Shown here piece after piece: positions 1 through 6,991 of a stretch of DNA of 14,006 bases (the first letter of the stretch is position 1; each line of letters opens with the position of its first letter). The DNA is taken from contig CAYWFU010000086.1 of the NCBI GenBank assembly GCA_964457585.1, forward strand, positions 1 to 14,006, in the 5' to 3' direction. The notes under the pieces were generated by a model. It saw only the letters and a program-made list of their open reading frames with translations. It made no database searches and had not been told where the DNA came from. The DNA is from CAYWFU01 sp964457585 (lineage in GTDB: Bacteria; JACRDZ01). Both the position numbers and the translations under genes were made by a program.

Positions 1-2
1 AA

Positions 3-328
3 GATACCGCTAAAACAAAAGGAGCTTATCGCTTCTTTAAAAATGAATCTGTTAACCCTAGAAAAGATCTAAACATAAATCAAATCACAACTTACTTCCT
101 ATCGAAGAAAAAGAAAGTTCTAGATGGTTGAAATCTTTAGAAAACACAAAAAATGTGATATCGAATAAAAAAATTAATATCATAACAGTTTGCGACCGCG
201 AAGCCGATATATATGATTTTTTTTATCTTTCCAAAGAGATACAATCTTCAGTATTGCTTCGAGCAAATCATAATAGAACAATTAATAAGGAATCAACTTA
301 TTCAGAAAATGAAAGGGTAAAAAAATGA
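3..328 (+). pseudogene. IS4/Tn5-family transposase remnant, internally deleted
   Basis: Two frames give pieces of one DDE transposase. Frame 3 (from base 3) encodes DTAKTKGAYRFFKNESV, the N-terminal DNA-binding segment typical of IS4/Tn5 transposases. It ends at a stop near base 128. From about base 89 frame 2 encodes LLPIEEKESSRWLKSL and then VCDREADIYDFF, the block holding the second catalytic Asp, then LLRANHNRTIN, and stops at 326-328. The segment between the two pieces, which carries the first catalytic Asp, is missing, as is everything after the DREADIY block including the catalytic Glu. The copy therefore cannot be active. The window edge cuts the 5' end, so full element borders are not visible. 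The stop overlaps the next gene's ATG (ATGA), so the remnant now forms that gene's upstream region. Confidence 0.85.
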
Positions 329-750
329 AAAAAAGTATTATCGTAGTATTTAGTTTCTTGTTATTTACTCAGAGCAATATTTTTGCAATGGATTGCTGTA
401 CAAAAAATGAAGGGCATAGCGATTGCACTGATTCAGAACATAAGGAAATGAAGATGGCAAAAAGTGATCACAGCGGACATAGTGGCCATAGTGATAGCGA
501 TTCAAAGCATAAGAAAATTGAGATAATAAAGAAAGATGCAAGGGATACATCTTCACAAAAAGCGGAAAATGTAGATAATACCATATGTCCTGTTACCGGC
601 GAAAAAATTGATAAAAAGACCAAAGCCACTTATGAGTATAAAGGAAAAATTTATAATTTCTGCTGCTCAGCATGTATCTCTGAATTCAAAAAAGATCCCG
701 AAAAATTTATTAAAAAAATAGAAGAAGAAAACAAAAAAAAGGGAAAGTGA
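325..750 (+). CDS. Secreted His-rich YHS-domain protein (putative metal binding)
   Basis: This 141-residue protein has a signal peptide at about 1-21 (Lys-Lys, hydrophobic core, then Phe-Ala), so it is exported. Residues 24-62 are rich in Cys, His, Ser and Asp, with HSGHSGHS repeats that look suited to binding soft or transition metals. Residues about 85-132 form a YHS-type domain: a CPVTGE motif with C88, then YNFCCSAC with C113, C114 and C117, and a trailing FKKDPEKFIKKI. YHS domains occur in heavy-metal proteins and are often linked to copper. The C-terminus is highly charged. The start is supported by GAAAGGG eight bases upstream. The gene overlaps the transposase remnant stop and ends before a palindrome-rich spacer. 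Specific metal and role (periplasmic metal buffer or chaperone) are inference; the domain call is firm. Confidence 0.85.
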   Translation: MKKSIIVVFSFLLFTQSNIFAMDCCTKNEGHSDCTDSEHKEMKMAKSDHSGHSGHSDSDSKHKKIEIIKKDARDTSSQKAENVDNTICPVTGEKIDKKTKATYEYKGKIYNFCCSACISEFKKDPEKFIKKIEEENKKKGK

Positions 751-826
751 TAGACCCCAGGTTTGCAGCATGGAAATTAACCCCCAGGATGTGGAATACA
801 CATTTAAATCCTCTCCCAATTCAAGG

Positions 827-967
827 TTTATCTGAAAGTGCCAAGAATACTTTCTGGTAGAGACGCAAAATTTTGCATCTCTACAGGATGAATTGGCACA
901 AATATAAATAAAATCTCTGAAAGGTAAATAATTATTATAATTAGTGCCTTTGGCACTCCCAGATAAA
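827..967. repeat. Inverted pair of an 18-base motif enclosing a palindrome
   Basis: TTTATCTGAAAGTGCCAA at 827-844 recurs as an inverted copy at 950-967, matching 16 of 18 bases. The inverted copy is part of a compact hairpin, AGTGCC-TTT-GGCACT at 943-957. Inside the pair, GTGCCAA (838-844) also pairs with TTGGCAC (893-899) around the palindrome at 857-884. The nested dyads look like a small non-coding repeat element rather than a gene. No open frame is evident. Confidence 0.7.
857..884. repeat. 28-bp near-perfect palindrome
   Basis: The left half GTAGAGACGCAAAA and right half TTTTGCATCTCTAC are reverse complements except for one position. A palindrome of this length in non-coding DNA, flanked by further dyads, resembles the dispersed short palindromic repeats found in many AT-rich bacterial genomes. 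Its copy number cannot be judged from this window. Confidence 0.8.
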
Positions 968-986
968 TAATTCCTATCAGAGACAA

Positions 987-1018
987 AAGATACCTCGCAG
1001 CAAGCTGCGAGGTATCTT
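987..1018. terminator. 15-bp perfect stem-loop between convergent genes
   Basis: AAGATACCTCGCAGC and GCTGCGAGGTATCTT form a perfect 15-bp stem with a two-base AA loop. It lies between the plus-strand YHS gene and the minus-strand repeat-protein pseudogene, where a bidirectional terminator would be expected. On the minus strand the stem is followed by a short CTTTTG run; on the plus strand the T-tract is poor. It could instead be part of the adjacent repeat cluster. Confidence 0.6.
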
Positions 1019-1035
1019 CATTTATTTAAAATATT

Positions 1036-1652
1036 TTATCTTTTAATTGCATATTTTAAAATACCATTTCTATTATCATAATAACTTATTTGCGGACGGT
1101 TATATCTATCAATTTTTATTGATGTTTGCCATGCTAAGGTTGAAGTTGTATCAAGGGTTTCTATGCTTGAACCAACACTAAGCATTGACCAGCATTTGAC
1201 TGCTCTTTTATATGGATTATAATAACTGATTTTTGGTCTGCCAGATTGATCCAATGCAAGAGACGTAAAATAACCGCTTGTATCAAATGTCATTGAGTTC
1301 CAGGCTCTATAAGTTGTATTATATTTAGCATATTTAACCATTTTACCAACATTTGTGCAATACCCTATATGCGGATTGCCATTGCGATCTAACGCTATAG
1401 AAGGAAATAATCCTCCAACTTTATCAACAGTTTGTATCTGCCATGTTGAATCAAGCTTTTTAGCCTATTTTAAATCATCATTTGTATAGTCATAATAAGC
1501 TATATGCGGTTTACCTTTTGAATCTATAGCAATAGATGTATATCTGCATTTTGTATCTGCCATGCTGCCATTGTTTTTGATGTTATTGCAAAAAAAAGAC
1601 CTATAAAAACTGCAAACAGTAAATTTATAATTTTTGTTTTATTGTATCTCAT
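1036..1652 (-). pseudogene. Secreted tandem-repeat protein, broken by frameshift and TAG
   Basis: The minus strand starts at ATG 1652-1650 behind a good AGGAG site and encodes a signal peptide (MRYNKTKIINLLFAVF onward, with an FFAIT core), then TMAAWQIQNAD. The frame is then lost near base 1540; the adjacent frame continues with SIAIDSKGKPHIAYYDYTN. That frame meets a TAG at 1467-1465 where the repeat pattern expects Tyr (LK-stop-AKK, compared with VKYAK and LKYAIK in later copies). It then runs on to a stop at 1036. Four copies of a roughly 43-residue unit are visible: SIAIDSKGKPHIAYYD, SIALDRNGNPHIGYC, SLALDQSGRPKISYYN and SIKIDRYNRPQISYYD. Such D-x-G-x-P-x-I-S-Y-Y units look like beta-propeller-type blades of secreted proteins. 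The longest intact piece is 1341-1036 (101 residues). Function is unknown. Confidence 0.75.
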
Positions 1653-2018
1653 TTTTTCTCCTATTCTAGAAATAATAACATAATAAAAATTTAATTTATT
1701 CACCTACTTTAATCGATAATCCTCACCACCTTTTAGAATTAATTAGTATTTACAGATAATTATCAGTAATAGTAGCTGCAAAAGTCTGGAATTTTAAAGT
1801 CATTCTCTTGTTTGACTCTTGCAATTACCCCCAGGTTTAAAAATAATCATGATATTTCTATTTTGTATATAGTCCGTAATTTTATTTTTGGTTTCAATTC
1901 GATGTGTAAAAATCCATTTTAAAATCGAAAATTTCTTGACATCTCTATTCTTATATATATTATATACCTGTAGTTGATTGCCTATGGCTTTGTTGTTAAA
2001 ATAGGTATGGCACAATAA
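1653..2018. other. Non-coding, degraded spacer
   Basis: I see no supportable gene here. The stretch is AT-rich and contains the motif AATTACCCCCAGG at 1823-1835, close to one at 775-788 (AATTAACCCCCAGG). It likely holds the promoter of the minus-strand pseudogene at its left end and eroded sequence before the truncated tail at 2019. Confidence 0.5.
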
Positions 2019-2144
2019 GGTGAACATGAGATCATAAAAAAAGTAAACGGCTTTAAATATCCTCTAAAAATTGTTATTTCCGTGGAAAATGATATAATAA
2101 CAGTAATAACTAATTATCCTCTTAAGAAAGGTATAAAGATATGA
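2019..2144 (+). pseudogene. C-terminal remnant of a small protein paired with DUF2283 (DUF4258-like)
   Basis: Reading in frame from the stop at 2016-2018, this stretch encodes GEHEIIKKVNGFKYPLKIV, then ISVENDIITVITNYPLKKGIKI, and stops at 2142-2144, overlapping the next ATG by four bases (ATGA). Hydrophobic beta-strands ending in a V-T-x-Y-P-L-K-K-type tail resemble the C-terminus of DUF4258-type proteins, which commonly sit directly upstream of DUF2283 genes. The N-terminal half, with the expected His-rich helix, is not found upstream in any plus frame. The translational coupling to DUF2283 suggests this was once a two-gene pair. The family call is from memory of the pattern and is tentative. 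Confidence 0.4.
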
Positions 2145-2368
2145 AAATAAATTATGATAATGAAGCTGATGCTATCTATATAAAATTAAGCAATCAAAAA
2201 CCAGAAGGGGTGATTGAAATTTCTGAAGGTGTTAATCTGGACACAACTTCTGATGATAAAATAGTTGGGATAGAAATACTCAATGCTTCTAAAAGAATAG
2301 ATATTAAGACAATTTTTTCTTATAAACTGGAACTGGATAAAAAATTATCGTTCCAAAAAATTGCATAA
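2141..2368 (+). CDS. DUF2283 family protein
   Basis: This 75-residue protein begins MKINYDNEADAIYIKLS, the hallmark N-terminal pattern of DUF2283: a Y-D-x-E-x-D-x-x-Y-I strand pair. It continues with EGVNLDTTSDDKIVGIEIL, the conserved acidic turn followed by the V-G-I-E-I-L strand. The family is short (about 60-75 residues), so the gene looks complete. AAGAAAGG lies about ten bases upstream of the ATG, and the start overlaps the stop of the truncated partner. DUF2283 proteins often accompany a small DUF4258 protein, and the pair has been suspected of being toxin-antitoxin-like. Here the partner is truncated, leaving this gene an orphan. Biochemical role unknown. Confidence 0.8.
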   Translation: MKINYDNEADAIYIKLSNQKPEGVIEISEGVNLDTTSDDKIVGIEILNASKRIDIKTIFSYKLELDKKLSFQKIA

Positions 2369-2433
2369 TAGCAGCCGCTCATGCAGCATTGCAGAGATGC
2401 TTCTTGGTAATATTAAAAAGGATATTTGATTCA

Positions 2434-4092
2434 ATGGATGAAAATATTTATGTAATAGGGCACAAAAATCCTGACACGGATTCAATTTGTGCCGCAATTA
2501 GTTATGCTTCGCTTAAAACACTTAAGGAAGAAAAAAATATAATTCCTGCAAGAGCAGGAAATATAAATGCTCAAACAGAATTTGTTTTAAACTATTTTGG
2601 AATTCCATCACCATTTTTCCTATCTGATATGGTACCAAAAGTTAGCAATGTGATGACCAGAAATGTTTTATTTTACGATAGAGATACCTCTTTGCAGGAA
2701 ATACTACAGGTAATGGAAAATAAAAAAATCAGATTAGTTCCATTAATAGATGAGCATGAAAACTATTGCGGAATGGTAAGTTTATTTGATATTGCGCATG
2801 AATTCTGCAAGGAGGCAAATCCTGAAACCTGTCGTGAGGTTTTTACTTCAATTAAACATATACATCAAGCTCTTAATGGCAAATTATTAAATAAAGATAA
2901 AAATTATGAAGATATTTTTCATGGAGTATTTCTTGTGGGAGCAATGGAAGATATATCTTTCAGAAAAATATTAGATATGGAAAAAGCTGAAGATTGCATA
3001 GTTATTACCGGCGATAGAATTGAACTTCAGAAATCTGCAATAAAAAAAGGAGTTAAATTATTAATTATAACCGGCGGATTACAGGTTTCTGATGAAATTT
3101 GTAAATTAGCGCAGATGAATAAAATTAATTTATTAATATCACCGTATGATACTGCCACTACAGTAAGTTTAGTCAGATTGAGCACCCCGGCTTACAGAGT
3201 TGCTCAAAATTACGATGGATACCTTAATATGGATGAGCATCTCGAAGAAGCTCGAATGAAAATCATTAAAGCATATAATCGAGGAATGGCTGTGCTTGAT
3301 GAAGAAAAAAAAATAGTCGGAATAGCTACTATGGTAGATCTTCTAAAATTTACAAAATCTAAAATTATTCTTGTTGATCATAATGAAATTTCTCAAGCTG
3401 TAACAGGTGCTGAACATGCCGAAATAATTGAAATCATTGACCATCATCGTCTGTCAAATCCGCAAACAATTCATCCTATATTCTTTCTTAATAATCCTGT
3501 TGGCAGTACCTGTACATTAATAGCTAGATTTTATTTTGAATCACAGATTACACCTGATTCCAAAATAGCGGGCATTTTATTATCAGGAATAATTTCAGAC
3601 ACCCTTAATCTAAAATCTCCAACAACTACTAATCATGATGTTGAAATGATCAAAAAGCTAAACGAAATAGCCAAATTGGATTTACCAGTATATAGCAGTC
3701 AAATGTTGACTGCCGGTATAAATCTTAGCGGACGCACACCTGAAGAAATTATTTATAATGATTTTAAAGAATATACAGATGGAAAAATATTTTTTGGTGT
3801 AGGACAGTCAGAAATGATTGGTTTTTCTGAATTTAATAATATAAAATCTCAATTAATAGATAAAATAAAAAAAATAAAGGTGAACAAAGGATATAACTTT
3901 GTTGCGCTTTTAGCTACCGATATTGCTACTTCTAATAGCTTGCTTATTTTTGACGGATCACCAAATCTATGTCATTTATTAGGATATCCAATAGTTGAAC
4001 CTAATGTGGCTGAATTAAAAGGAGTTTTATCTCGCAAGAAGCAATTACTTCCTCATTTATTAAACATATTTAAAGATGTGAAACCAAATTAA
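2434..4092 (+). CDS. ppaC: Manganese-dependent inorganic pyrophosphatase (family II) with CBS and DRTGG domains
   Basis: This cytoplasmic enzyme hydrolyses pyrophosphate to phosphate, pulling biosynthetic reactions forward. The ATG at 2434 was chosen because MDENIYVIGHKNPDTDS is the family's N-terminus; the frame is open upstream to a TTG at 2389. AAGGA lies 11 bases before the ATG. The 552-residue protein shows metal ligands H10, D14 and D16 in GHKNPDTDS, D315 in LVDHN, the DHH triad D336-H338 and D389 in ISDT. The C-terminal DHHA2 domain ends with SRKKQLLPHL (R534, K536). Inserted in the DHH domain are CBS1 (about 70-128), a DRTGG domain (about 160-235, with TGDR at 192-195 and ITGG at 212-215) and CBS2 (about 245-310). 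Family members with this layout are regulated by adenine nucleotides and diadenosine polyphosphates. The length matches clostridial CBS-PPases. The gene lies 19 bases before the groE promoter with no clear terminator. Confidence 0.93.
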   Translation: MDENIYVIGHKNPDTDSICAAISYASLKTLKEEKNIIPARAGNINAQTEFVLNYFGIPSPFFLSDMVPKVSNVMTRNVLFYDRDTSLQEILQVMENKKIRLVPLIDEHENYCGMVSLFDIAHEFCKEANPETCREVFTSIKHIHQALNGKLLNKDKNYEDIFHGVFLVGAMEDISFRKILDMEKAEDCIVITGDRIELQKSAIKKGVKLLIITGGLQVSDEICKLAQMNKINLLISPYDTATTVSLVRLSTPAYRVAQNYDGYLNMDEHLEEARMKIIKAYNRGMAVLDEEKKIVGIATMVDLLKFTKSKIILVDHNEISQAVTGAEHAEIIEIIDHHRLSNPQTIHPIFFLNNPVGSTCTLIARFYFESQITPDSKIAGILLSGIISDTLNLKSPTTTNHDVEMIKKLNEIAKLDLPVYSSQMLTAGINLSGRTPEEIIYNDFKEYTDGKIFFGVGQSEMIGFSEFNNIKSQLIDKIKKIKVNKGYNFVALLATDIATSNSLLIFDGSPNLCHLLGYPIVEPNVAELKGVLSRKKQLLPHLLNIFKDVKPN

Positions 4093-4111
4093 ATTTTTTT
4101 AAAAAAAGTAC

Positions 4112-4140
4112 TTGATTTTAATTTTATTATATTGTATATT
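4112..4140 (+). promoter_or_regulatory. groESL sigma-70-type promoter
   Basis: TTGATT at 4112-4117 and TATATT at 4135-4140 are separated by exactly 17 bases. Transcription would begin near 4147, so the CIRCE operator lies in the initially transcribed region, the standard arrangement for HrcA repression. Confidence 0.8.
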
Positions 4141-4152
4141 CCTATTTACCTG

Positions 4153-4179
4153 TTAGCACTCACAAAAGGTGAGTGCTAA
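4153..4179 (+). promoter_or_regulatory. CIRCE operator (HrcA binding site)
   Basis: TTAGCACTC (4153-4161), a nine-base spacer (4162-4170), then GAGTGCTAA (4171-4179) is a perfect match to the CIRCE consensus. HrcA repressor binds this element and releases it upon heat stress, with GroEL feedback on HrcA. hrcA itself is not in the window but is implied to exist in the genome. Confidence 0.97.
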
Positions 4180-4221
4180 CAAAAAAATTTTCAAAAGACA
4201 TAGAAAGGAGGGATGAAGAAT

Positions 4222-4509
4222 ATGGCAATAAAACCTCTGTTTGATAGAGTACTAATAAAACCTCTTGAAGAAAAAGAGCAGATAAAAGGCGGAATTATTA
4301 TTCCTGATACTGTAAAAGAAAAGCCGCAGGAGGGCGAAGTAAAAGCTGTTGGTACTGGAAAAGTATTAGAAAACGGACAAAAACAGGCATTTCAGATAAA
4401 AGCTGGCGATAAAGTTCTTTTTGGAAAATATTCCGGCACAGAAGTTAAAATTGATGATGTAGATTATTTAATTATGAGAGAAGAAGATATTTTAGGAATT
4501 ATTTCATAA
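4222..4509 (+). CDS. groES: Co-chaperonin GroES
   Basis: This is the 10-kDa lid of the GroEL chaperonin, forming a heptameric cap over the folding chamber in the cytoplasm. The 95-residue product starts MAIKPLFDRVLIKPLEEKEQ, a classic GroES N-terminus. The mobile loop is KGGIIIPDTVKEKPQEG, and the protein ends in the conserved LIMREEDILGIIS. An ATG at 4213 lies in frame but only one base after the AGGAGG ribosome site (4206-4211). ATG 4222 has proper spacing and gives the canonical N-terminus, so it is preferred. It is the first gene of the groESL operon, under the CIRCE-controlled promoter, with 48 bases to groEL. Length is normal and nothing is missing. Confidence 0.96.
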   Translation: MAIKPLFDRVLIKPLEEKEQIKGGIIIPDTVKEKPQEGEVKAVGTGKVLENGQKQAFQIKAGDKVLFGKYSGTEVKIDDVDYLIMREEDILGIIS

Positions 4510-4557
4510 TGCTGAAACTCAGCTAACATTAAAATATAACGAAAGGAAGTTGATAAC

Positions 4558-6189
4558 ATGGCAAAACAGTTGATGTTTGACGAAGAGGGGCGACGTGCCT
4601 TACTGCGTGGTGTTGATCAGTTAGCCAATGCAGTAAAGATTACGTTAGGACCTAAGGGCCGAAATGTGGTTCTTGATAAAAAATTTGGGTCACCAACAAT
4701 AACCAATGACGGTGTTACTATAGCAAAAGAAATTGAATTAAAAGATCCTTATGAAAACATGGGCGCTCAGCTTGTAAAAGAAGTTGCGACAAAAACTCAT
4801 GATGTTGCCGGAGATGGTACTACAACTGGAACACTTCTTTCTCAGGCTATAATCAGAGAAGGATTAAAAAATGTTACAGCAGGCGCAAATCCAATGGTTT
4901 TAAAAAGAGGTATAGAAAAAGCTGTTGATGCAGTTGTAAAAGAAATCAAAAAAATCAGCACTAATATTAAAAACAAAGAAGAAATCGCTCAGGTTGCAAT
5001 CATTTCTTCAAATAACGATACTATAATCGGCAATTTAATTGCTCAGGCAATGGAAAAAGTCGGTAAAGATGGAGTTATTACTGTTGAAGAAGCAAAAAGC
5101 ATGGAAACCACTCTGGATGTTGTTGAAGGAATGGAATTTGATAAGGGTTATGTCTCACCTTATATGATTACTGACGCAGAAAGAATGGAAGCTGTGCTTA
5201 AGGATCCTTACATACTTATTTATGATAAAAAAATTACTTCAATGAAGGATCTGCTCCCAATTCTGGAACAGATAGCAAGAACAGGCAAAGCTTTATTGAT
5301 AATTACCGAAGATGTTGAAGGTGAAGCATTAGCAACATTAGTTGTCAATAAATTGCGTGGAACACTTAATTGTGTTGCAGTAAAAGCTCCTGGTTTTGGC
5401 GACCGCAGAAAATCAATGCTGGAAGATATCGCTATTCTTACCGGCGGACAGGTAATTTCTGAAGAAGTTGGACGTAAACTTGAAAGCGCTACAATTGCTA
5501 TGCTTGGACAGGCAAAAACAGTTACAGTTGACAAGGATTATACAACTATTGTAGAAGGCGCTGGAAATAAAGATGCTATTAAGAAACGAATAGCTCAAAT
5601 CCGACGTCAAATTGATGAAACAACTTCAGATTATGATAAAGAGAAACTGCAGGAACGTCTTGCTAAATTAGCCGGCGGAGTTGCAGTAATAAATGTCGGC
5701 GCTGCAACTGAAACTGAAATGAAAGAGAAAAAAGCTCGTGTAGAAGATGCGCTGGCAGCTACCAGAGCCGCAGTAGAAGAAGGTATTGTTCCTGGCGGCG
5801 GTGTTACTTTATTACGCTGCATTAAAGCTCTTGATGATTTAAAACTTGCAGGTGATGAAGCAACAGGTGTAAACATTATAAAACGTTCTCTTGAAGAACC
5901 AGTAAGACAAATCGCAACAAATGCCGGCAAAGATGGTTCTGTAGTAGTAGAACGATTAAAAAATGAAAAAGATCTTAATGTTGGTTATGATGCAGCAAAT
6001 GATACATATACAGATATGTTAAAAGCTGGAATTATTGATCCAACTAAAGTAACTCGCTATGCGTTACAGAATGCTGCAAGTATCGCTGCTTTATTATTAA
6101 CAACAGAAGTACTTGTTACAGATATTCCGGAAGAAAAACCAGCTATGCCTCAGATGCCTCCGGGCGGTGGAATGGGTGGAATGTATTAA
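4558..6189 (+). CDS. groEL: Chaperonin GroEL (Hsp60)
   Basis: This ATP-driven double-ring chaperonin folds cytoplasmic proteins together with GroES. The 543-residue length is standard. The N-terminus is MAKQLMFDEEGRRALLRGVD. The nucleotide site shows TLGPKGRNV, NDGVTIAKE and GDGTTT (D86-T90), and the catalytic Asp lies in the RVEDALAATR block. The AVEEGIVPGGG motif and an equatorial C-terminal GGGMGGMY tail are present. The apical region with YVSPYMITD and the KAPGFGDRRK block are intact. AAAGGAAG before the ATG serves as ribosome site. Codon use is biased towards GAA, AAA and GCT/GCA with more G+C than neighbouring genes, as expected for a highly expressed gene. A strong terminator follows at 6202. 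Confidence 0.98.
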   Translation: MAKQLMFDEEGRRALLRGVDQLANAVKITLGPKGRNVVLDKKFGSPTITNDGVTIAKEIELKDPYENMGAQLVKEVATKTHDVAGDGTTTGTLLSQAIIREGLKNVTAGANPMVLKRGIEKAVDAVVKEIKKISTNIKNKEEIAQVAIISSNNDTIIGNLIAQAMEKVGKDGVITVEEAKSMETTLDVVEGMEFDKGYVSPYMITDAERMEAVLKDPYILIYDKKITSMKDLLPILEQIARTGKALLIITEDVEGEALATLVVNKLRGTLNCVAVKAPGFGDRRKSMLEDIAILTGGQVISEEVGRKLESATIAMLGQAKTVTVDKDYTTIVEGAGNKDAIKKRIAQIRRQIDETTSDYDKEKLQERLAKLAGGVAVINVGAATETEMKEKKARVEDALAATRAAVEEGIVPGGGVTLLRCIKALDDLKLAGDEATGVNIIKRSLEEPVRQIATNAGKDGSVVVERLKNEKDLNVGYDAANDTYTDMLKAGIIDPTKVTRYALQNAASIAALLLTTEVLVTDIPEEKPAMPQMPPGGGMGGMY

Positions 6190-6201
6190 TCTAAGTATTA
6201 A

Positions 6202-6240
6202 AAAGAAGAACCCTGTGGCTCTGCCACAGGGTTCTTCTTT
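6202..6240. terminator. groESL intrinsic terminator
   Basis: A perfect 18-bp stem, AAAGAAGAACCCTGTGGC and its complement, closes over a TCT loop, with a T-rich 3' side (TTCTTCTTT). It sits 12 bases after the groEL stop. Because the stem starts with an A-tract it also works in reverse, so it can end transcription of the minus-strand methyltransferase. Confidence 0.93.
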
Positions 6241-6298
6241 GTATTATTAACACAAAACATAACAATTTAATACTATTTAATGTGATTTAACATCCATT

Positions 6299-6991
6299 TT
6301 AGTCCTCCGAGATAAATTTTCCAATTAATATCCATGAAATATGATGATGAATGATCCCTGATGTATGATGCTCATCATATTTATGTTCATGCAATTTTTC
6401 TATTTTTAAAAAATTAAAATTTTTTTCTAATTCTTTTTTATTTGTAAAATGGACATATTTTTCATTTTTAAATGAATCAGATTCATCTGGATCAGGTTCT
6501 CCTTTTCCATATTCTTCAGGATCGTTTATTGAAATAGCATTAATAAATAATAAACCATTATTTTTTAAAATGTTTCTAATTTTTCTTATTAGTTTTATTC
6601 TTTCATGTTTTTCCAGTAAATGATATAAATTTGAAATGAATATTACATCATATTTATTATCGTTTATTTCTTCAAAACCACAGTGTTTAAAATTTATATT
6701 TTTAAATTTATTTCTATTTGCAATATCAATAGCAATACTGGAATTATCAATAGCCAGGATTTTACAATTTAGTTGTTCTTTTAGAAATAGTTCATCACGT
6801 CCATAACCACAACCAATATTTAATATTTTAAGTTCTTTATTATCCCAGCTAGAATCTTTTAAATATTTCATCATAATTACAGCAAGTTCACTGGGTTTAT
6901 CATTCCAGATTTTACCTTTTGTTTTATAATCTTCATCCCATGAAACAGGTTTTATTGAATTCCCGGTATTTTTATTAATCAATTTTTTCAC
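6299..6991 (-). CDS. Class I SAM-dependent methyltransferase (TehB-like)
   Basis: The protein contains the SAM-binding motif I ILNIGCGYGRDELFL, an acidic residue after the second strand in ILAIDNSSIAIDIA, the motif II-like strand YDVIFISNLYHLLEKHE, and ILKNNGLLFINAIS. These order a Rossmann-type methyltransferase resembling TehB-like enzymes. The C-terminus is His-rich (HEHKYDEHHTSGIIHHHISW), which may bind a metal or shape the substrate pocket. Substrate is unknown. The start is uncertain: no ATG exists near the expected N-terminus. GTG at 6991 has GGGGA six bases upstream and is taken here (230 residues); TTG at 7003 is in frame. The reading frame continues upstream into a degraded aminotransferase tail, so the present N-terminus may be a product of deletion. 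It is a single gene followed by 58 bases to the shared groEL terminator. Confidence 0.75.
   Translation of the reverse strand: MKKLINKNTGNSIKPVSWDEDYKTKGKIWNDKPSELAVIMMKYLKDSSWDNKELKILNIGCGYGRDELFLKEQLNCKILAIDNSSIAIDIANRNKFKNINFKHCGFEEINDNKYDVIFISNLYHLLEKHERIKLIRKIRNILKNNGLLFINAISINDPEEYGKGEPDPDESDSFKNEKYVHFTNKKELEKNFNFLKIEKLHEHKYDEHHTSGIIHHHISWILIGKFISED

Noticed and set aside
1465..1467. In-frame TAG as possible stop-codon recoding
   Set aside because: The same gene also carries a frameshift, and TAG ends the intact gene at 7912; decay explains it better.
1800..2027. Minus-strand 75-residue open frame
   Set aside because: No ribosome site, no recognisable motif, and it lies in degraded AT-rich sequence; not supportable as a gene.
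5220..5930. Minus-strand open frames opposite groEL
   Set aside because: Shadow frames of the highly conserved groEL gene; Ser- and Pro-rich composition is typical of antisense reading.
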